A stretch of DNA of 23,708 bases from the IMG/VR virus record IMGVR_UViG_3300023176_002665, positions 1-23,708 of that record. One strand, written 5' to 3'. Of this stretch, positions 20,403-23,708 are shown in pieces. Each line of letters opens with the position of its first letter. Within the stretch, counting starts at the first letter, position 1. The translations under genes and the position numbers were made by a program. Under the pieces are notes generated by a model. That model was given only the letters and a program-made list of their open reading frames with translations. It made no database searches and had not been told where the DNA came from. The stretch comes from a virus.

Positions 20403-20610
20403 TTTCTTCGATAAAAGATTTACGAAATTCTTCTACTTGGTCTTGGATTTCTTCAGACACAGGAGGAATTTCATTTACAGGAACCATCATCACAGACTTA
20501 CCATCTGGACGAGTAATCTTCCAACAAACTCTTTGCTTGTCAGTCAAATCTAAAATAAAATCAAAATGGTCTTCTGCTTGTCGAAGCGTAATTCCAATCG
20601 GTCCAATCAT
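20392..20610 (-). CDS. Small hypothetical protein, 72 residues
   Basis: The ATG at 20610 (MIGPIGITLRQAEDHFDFIL) is chosen because it overlaps the upstream stop in ATGA. An in-frame upstream ATG at 20625 lies inside the previous gene. It is a soluble, mixed-charge protein with LDLTDKQRVCWKITRPDGKS in the middle and an acidic helical end. No known motif. It is the second gene after the promoter at 20829-20857, so it is probably early-expressed. Confidence 0.68.
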   Translation of the reverse strand: MIGPIGITLRQAEDHFDFILDLTDKQRVCWKITRPDGKSVMMVPVNEIPPVSEEIQDQVEEFRKSFIEENAS

Positions 20611-20804
20611 TTTACAGCAAAACAATAAGTGATAAGGTCAGGGTCAACAACTTGTTGAATTTGGTCAATGGTTTCAGAGAAACCTTCAGAACCTTCTTGG
20701 TCCCACTTCCACTGCACATCTCTTTCGTAACCTTCGTCATCAACGATAGTCACTTTCCGCTTAGAAAAGTTGATAAAAACATGTTGTAGAGTTGTCTCGG
20801 ACAT
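20607..20804 (-). CDS. Small hypothetical protein, first gene of the early-type operon
   Basis: The ATG at 20804 (MSETTLQHVFINFSKRKVTI) is chosen. The longer frame from 20828 would start upstream of the expected transcription start, because the promoter's -10 ends at 20829. The predicted product is 65 residues with FINFSKRKVTIVDDEGYERD as a beta-strand core and an acidic, helical second half (ETIDQIQQVVDPDLITYCF). The ribosome-binding site is weak (GAG). The function is unknown. Its place directly after a consensus sigma70 promoter suggests early transcription by host polymerase. Confidence 0.7.
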   Translation of the reverse strand: MSETTLQHVFINFSKRKVTIVDDEGYERDVQWKWDQEGSEGFSETIDQIQQVVDPDLITYCFAVK

Positions 20805-20828
20805 GTGCCACTCGTTGATTACCCCCAT

Positions 20829-20857
20829 AGTATAGCAGGGTTTGGGGGACGTGTCAA
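20829..20857 (-). promoter_or_regulatory. Consensus sigma70 promoter, TTGACA-17-TATACT
   Basis: The -35 TTGACA is at 20852-20857 and the -10 TATACT at 20829-20834, with exactly 17 bases between. TGC before the -10 makes it an extended -10 promoter as well. It starts four bases after the stop of gene 5 and drives the small-gene/tRNA block. The flanking CCCCC/GGGGG dyad (20822-20826, 20844-20848) overlaps it and could modulate access. Confidence 0.88.
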
Positions 20858-20860
20858 GGA

Positions 20861-23386
20861 TTAGTTAAGGAAAATAGATGTGCCTGTAACAGTTACAACT
20901 CCACCTGCTTTAAGTGTCAATGCAGCTCCAGCAGCAAGTGTGGCAGCAGCAGACGCATTCATATTGATAAGACCAGCAGCAACATTGACGTTAAATGCAC
21001 CAGTAGTGACATTACAGTTATATCCTGTCGCTCCACATGTCATTGAAATAGGACCTACAGGATTGACTACAGTATATCTAGGAATAGCGTCAGTGCTAAG
21101 TCCAGGTGTCATGATAGTTTCACAAGAACCTCCGACCAATCTAGTAATGCCAGTTGTAAGTACAGGCAAGACTGAAGGAACATTAATAAACTCATACAAG
21201 TGAGGTGTGCTAAGTTCAATAGAGTTACTACCAGCAATCATAACTTCTGCACCAGAATAAGACTGGTTTGATGAAGAATTTTCAAATACACTACCAGTAA
21301 TTTTATTGGATATAGATGCAAGATTACATTCAGCACCTTGGAATTCTAATTTTGCACCTACAGTGTTGATGTCAAGGTCAGAACCAAATCTCATAGTGTG
21401 CTTCTGAACTTTTGTGCTAACTGCTTCTCCTTGCTTATTGACAATTTTAGGAGAACCTTCAGCGCCAAAGAAGAATCCACCACCAACTTCAATATGACAG
21501 TCACCAGTAATTTTAAGTCTAAAATCACCTTCAATAGTTCTATCAAAGTCACCTTGAATATCACAACAGTCATCACCAGCAACACTCTTAGTCTTGTTAC
21601 CAGCATAAGATGAGTGGTCAGCAACTAACGAACCTGTGTCACCTTGACCACCAGTTGCCGCTTTAACAGCAGCAGCGGTTTTCTTTTGAATTTCTTCTTC
21701 AGAAGCATTTGGATATTGCTCTCTAACTTTTTCTGCTGCTTTATGCTGTTGGTATTCTGCGTTATTGTGTCTTATACTTGTATGAGTAGTTCCACTTGCA
21801 CTTTTTTTAACTGTTGTCTGACGACCAGGAGTTCCAACGAACATTTCATAGGAACCATCCAAAAATGTTTTTGCTGCAGTAAGATGGGGTTTTGCTTCTT
21901 TTAAAACAGAATCAATAAAACTTCCGCCATCTCCACCACCGCAAGCTCCTCTAGCATTTCCTCTAATTTTATTGATAGCATCAAGTTCTGCATCAGTACA
22001 ATGAGTAACACCAAACAGGGGGAACCAACCAACAGTATCAACACCACCTTCAGCTTCTCTGTTACAGTTACTTCCAGCAAACTTGATAAACAGTGCAATC
22101 AAACCAGTAATACTATTGATTCCTTTTTTAATCAAGTCAGTAGTATCTTCAAAAATCTGACTTCCTTTTTTCCATGCTTCGATGATTTCTTGTGCTTGCT
22201 GAACTCCCTTTACAATAGTAGAAACCGTATCGACAATAGCAAGAACTTGGTCAAGAATGTTTTGAACTTGGCAGATAACTCTATCAATTACTTCCTGAAT
22301 ACCAGAAAGAACAAACTGTGCCTTACTAATAGCACCCTCAAGGAAAGATTCTAAAATACCAGTGATAGCTCCAATGGGGTCAGAGATAAAACTAATAATC
22401 TGAGCATCAATATTACATAACTGACTGAGAATTGTAGTAACCGCTGACTGAATTGCTGTAAAAATTACAAATGGGGTTCCAGTAGCACCACCTAACAAAT
22501 TAACAAGTTCTAACTGTTCTGTTAAGTTTGCAAATGATTGCCTAATAGCAGAAACAACTTGAGTAAATACTGCCCCCAAAAAGTTTTGAAGTTTTGCTGT
22601 TAATGCTTTTGCCTTTACTAACTTTCCAGTAGTAACTTCTAGGAAATCTCCATTCTCTGCTTTGACTAAACTTCCAGCACTATCTGCCAAGTCTTCTAGC
22701 AGATACATCAACTTATACTCAAGCGTCTTCCAAGGTCCACCAACACCATTTGCAGAGGGAATTGGTTTAGTTGGATTCTTTGGTTTACTTGGATTAGCAC
22801 TACTACCAGCAACACCAGGAGTGGTAGCAATACTTTTAGGAGAACCAATACCACCAGTTTGTGCTACTGGGTCAGCAGGAAGAGCAACGGTATTATTAGC
22901 ACCAGGACGTTTAAAAGAACCTTCTGACATTGTATTTGCTTCACCAACAGGTAAAGCAGCAGGATTAGGTGCTACTCCAGGTTCCATGTTTTCGCCAGTG
23001 AAGGCAAAAACTTTTTTATCTCCACTTTCGGTAGATTTTTTAGTACGAAGTACACCAATCACAATAGGCATCTGTGCAGATTCGCCATCCATGAAGAAAC
23101 CCATGACAATCGCACCAGGTTGCAGTTGTCCAGAACTTTCACCCTGTCCGTCATTACCTGGCTGAGAGGTATGCTGCAACACTGTTGCCCATGGGAGATT
23201 TTCTGTAGGAAGGTCTGCTACAGTACCTCCTCTTACATTTGTATAGTAACCAAGAACTCGGACTTTAACTCGTCCAAGTCCCATTTTGTCATCGTTATCT
23301 TCAACTTCACCAACCCACCAGAAAAATCCGTCTTTACCGACGAAGTTTACTGTAGGTTCATTTATAATACCATCAATCGTTTGCAT
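20861..23386 (-). CDS. 5: Baseplate hub subunit, gp5-like, without lysozyme domain
   Basis: This 841-residue protein is the likely central hub and spike of the contractile-tail baseplate. Residues about 20-116 match the gp5 OB-fold: FFWWVGEVEDNDDKMGLGRV, KVRVLGYY, LPWATVLQ, PGAIVMGFFMDGESAQMPIV. Residues about 230-440 are helical, with FIKFAGSNCN near the end. The C-terminal part (about 600-841) is strand-rich and repetitive (GDCHIEVGGG, ALTLKAGGVVTVTGTSIFLN), as expected for a trimeric beta-helix spike. The T4 gp5 lysozyme domain is not recognisable; the middle has another composition. A late element with a leader shared with the fibre block is at 23409-23416. It follows the metallopeptidase-like gene. 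Confidence 0.85.
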   Translation of the reverse strand: MQTIDGIINEPTVNFVGKDGFFWWVGEVEDNDDKMGLGRVKVRVLGYYTNVRGGTVADLPTENLPWATVLQHTSQPGNDGQGESSGQLQPGAIVMGFFMDGESAQMPIVIGVLRTKKSTESGDKKVFAFTGENMEPGVAPNPAALPVGEANTMSEGSFKRPGANNTVALPADPVAQTGGIGSPKSIATTPGVAGSSANPSKPKNPTKPIPSANGVGGPWKTLEYKLMYLLEDLADSAGSLVKAENGDFLEVTTGKLVKAKALTAKLQNFLGAVFTQVVSAIRQSFANLTEQLELVNLLGGATGTPFVIFTAIQSAVTTILSQLCNIDAQIISFISDPIGAITGILESFLEGAISKAQFVLSGIQEVIDRVICQVQNILDQVLAIVDTVSTIVKGVQQAQEIIEAWKKGSQIFEDTTDLIKKGINSITGLIALFIKFAGSNCNREAEGGVDTVGWFPLFGVTHCTDAELDAINKIRGNARGACGGGDGGSFIDSVLKEAKPHLTAAKTFLDGSYEMFVGTPGRQTTVKKSASGTTHTSIRHNNAEYQQHKAAEKVREQYPNASEEEIQKKTAAAVKAATGGQGDTGSLVADHSSYAGNKTKSVAGDDCCDIQGDFDRTIEGDFRLKITGDCHIEVGGGFFFGAEGSPKIVNKQGEAVSTKVQKHTMRFGSDLDINTVGAKLEFQGAECNLASISNKITGSVFENSSSNQSYSGAEVMIAGSNSIELSTPHLYEFINVPSVLPVLTTGITRLVGGSCETIMTPGLSTDAIPRYTVVNPVGPISMTCGATGYNCNVTTGAFNVNVAAGLINMNASAAATLAAGAALTLKAGGVVTVTGTSIFLN

Positions 23387-23407
23387 ATCTGAACAATTGC
23401 TACAAGT

Positions 23408-23708
23408 TTATTTAGTAAGGTATCCTTCCTCTTCCAACCATTTGCGTGTCAATGGTGTGATTTCATAATCAGTCCACATTGTACCAGCAGCACAAGACTT
23501 AAGTGCTTTCTGTGTCATACCAGCAGTTTTACCTGCCCACATTGCTTCTGCTTCCCAGGGAACAGCAGATGCTGGATAAGTCTTTTCTGTAATCTCACGC
23601 CACAGAGGAGGAACATCTTCTTCATTGTGAATGATAGCAATCATAGAGTTCTTGATAGAACCTGCCATACAATCTTGTGCAGCGTGCCATCCTTCATGAC
23701 GCATTACA
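23408..23708 (-). CDS. Metallopeptidase-like protein, C-terminal part, cut by the right edge
   Basis: The frame is open to the window edge. At least 99 residues are visible, beginning VMRHEGWHAAQDCMAG. HEGWH is an HExxH zinc motif, and PWEAEAMWAGKTAG about 40 residues later could provide the third (Glu) ligand, as in gluzincin-like peptidases. The C-terminus TPLTRKWLEEEGYLTK is a short helical tail. Its TAA (23408-23410) overlaps the late element of gene 5. It could be a virion protease or a peptidoglycan- or maturation-related enzyme beside the baseplate hub, but the function is inferred and the N-terminus is outside the window. Confidence 0.6.
   Translation of the reverse strand, partial: VMRHEGWHAAQDCMAGSIKNSMIAIIHNEEDVPPLWREITEKTYPASAVPWEAEAMWAGKTAGMTQKALKSCAAGTMWTDYEITPLTRKWLEEEGYLTK
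23409..23416 (-). promoter_or_regulatory. Late-promoter-like element ACTAAATA before gene 5
   Basis: ACTAAATA, 23 bases before the ATG at 23386, overlapping the stop of the metallopeptidase-like gene. The bases at 23397-23414 equal those at 17985-18002 exactly, including the leader after the promoter. Confidence 0.5.

Noticed and set aside
20805-20828. Longer start (ATG at 20828) for the first gene of the early-type operon
   Set aside because: This ATG directly follows the -10 box and lies before the expected transcription start, so it would not be in the mRNA.

Overview
The window looks like part of the genome of a T4-like cyanophage (a myovirus of marine Synechococcus or Prochlorococcus). 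I base this on a gp5-type baseplate hub gene with an OB-fold start and a beta-helix end, a long run of tail-fibre genes, T4-type late promoters (NATAAATA/NCTAAATA) 20-32 bases before structural genes, a four-tRNA cluster, dense tiny overlapping genes, and a fibre-adjacent island of 2-oxoglutarate/Fe(II) oxygenases with a carbamoyltransferase. The host cannot be fixed from sequence alone. All genes lie on the minus strand except the carbamoyltransferase, so transcription runs mostly from high to low coordinates.

Right to left: (1) 23408-23708 is the 3' part of a probable HExxH metallopeptidase-like gene. 20861-23386 is the baseplate hub gene 5, with no recognisable lysozyme domain. (2) 20829-20857 is a near-consensus sigma70 promoter (TTGACA, 17 bases, TATACT). 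It opens a block of small genes (20804 down to about 17996) interrupted by tRNA-Leu(UAA), tRNA-Thr(UGU), tRNA-Ala(UGC) and tRNA-Asn(GUU). One small gene ends inside tRNA-Leu, and two long ORFs (18932-19441 and 19074-19448) overprint each other. (3) 17969 down to 8033 is a block of tail-fibre and virion structural genes: a 440-residue TQTL-repeat protein, a 496-residue protein, a 1320-residue beta-helix-like protein, a 138-residue protein, and three tandem paralogues ending in the same fibrinogen-like domain. (4) 6817-8001 is a glycine-rich adhesin-like fibre, convergent with and overlapping the 3' end of the carbamoyltransferase (5232-6839, plus strand). (5) 5198 down to 390 holds six 2OG-Fe(II) oxygenase-like genes in two groups (4069-5198 and 390-2582), separated by another fibre and two fibre-associated small proteins. 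A hairpin terminator at 354-377 closes the island. It is followed at once by an extended -10 promoter for a 70-residue gene and then by a gene cut by the left edge.

Working model (inference): the structural genes build the distal tail and its receptor-binding fibres. The interleaved hydroxylases and the carbamoyltransferase form a virus-encoded tailoring set that could hydroxylate and then carbamoylate a fibre, surface glycan or nucleotide substrate. The oxygenases carry no late promoter of their own and appear to be read through from the fibre genes or from the divergent region near 5200. No gene-free stretch longer than 300 bases exists. The longest gaps are 73 bases between tRNA-Leu and tRNA-Thr, and about 120 bases at 17970-18089 if the small ORF there is not real.
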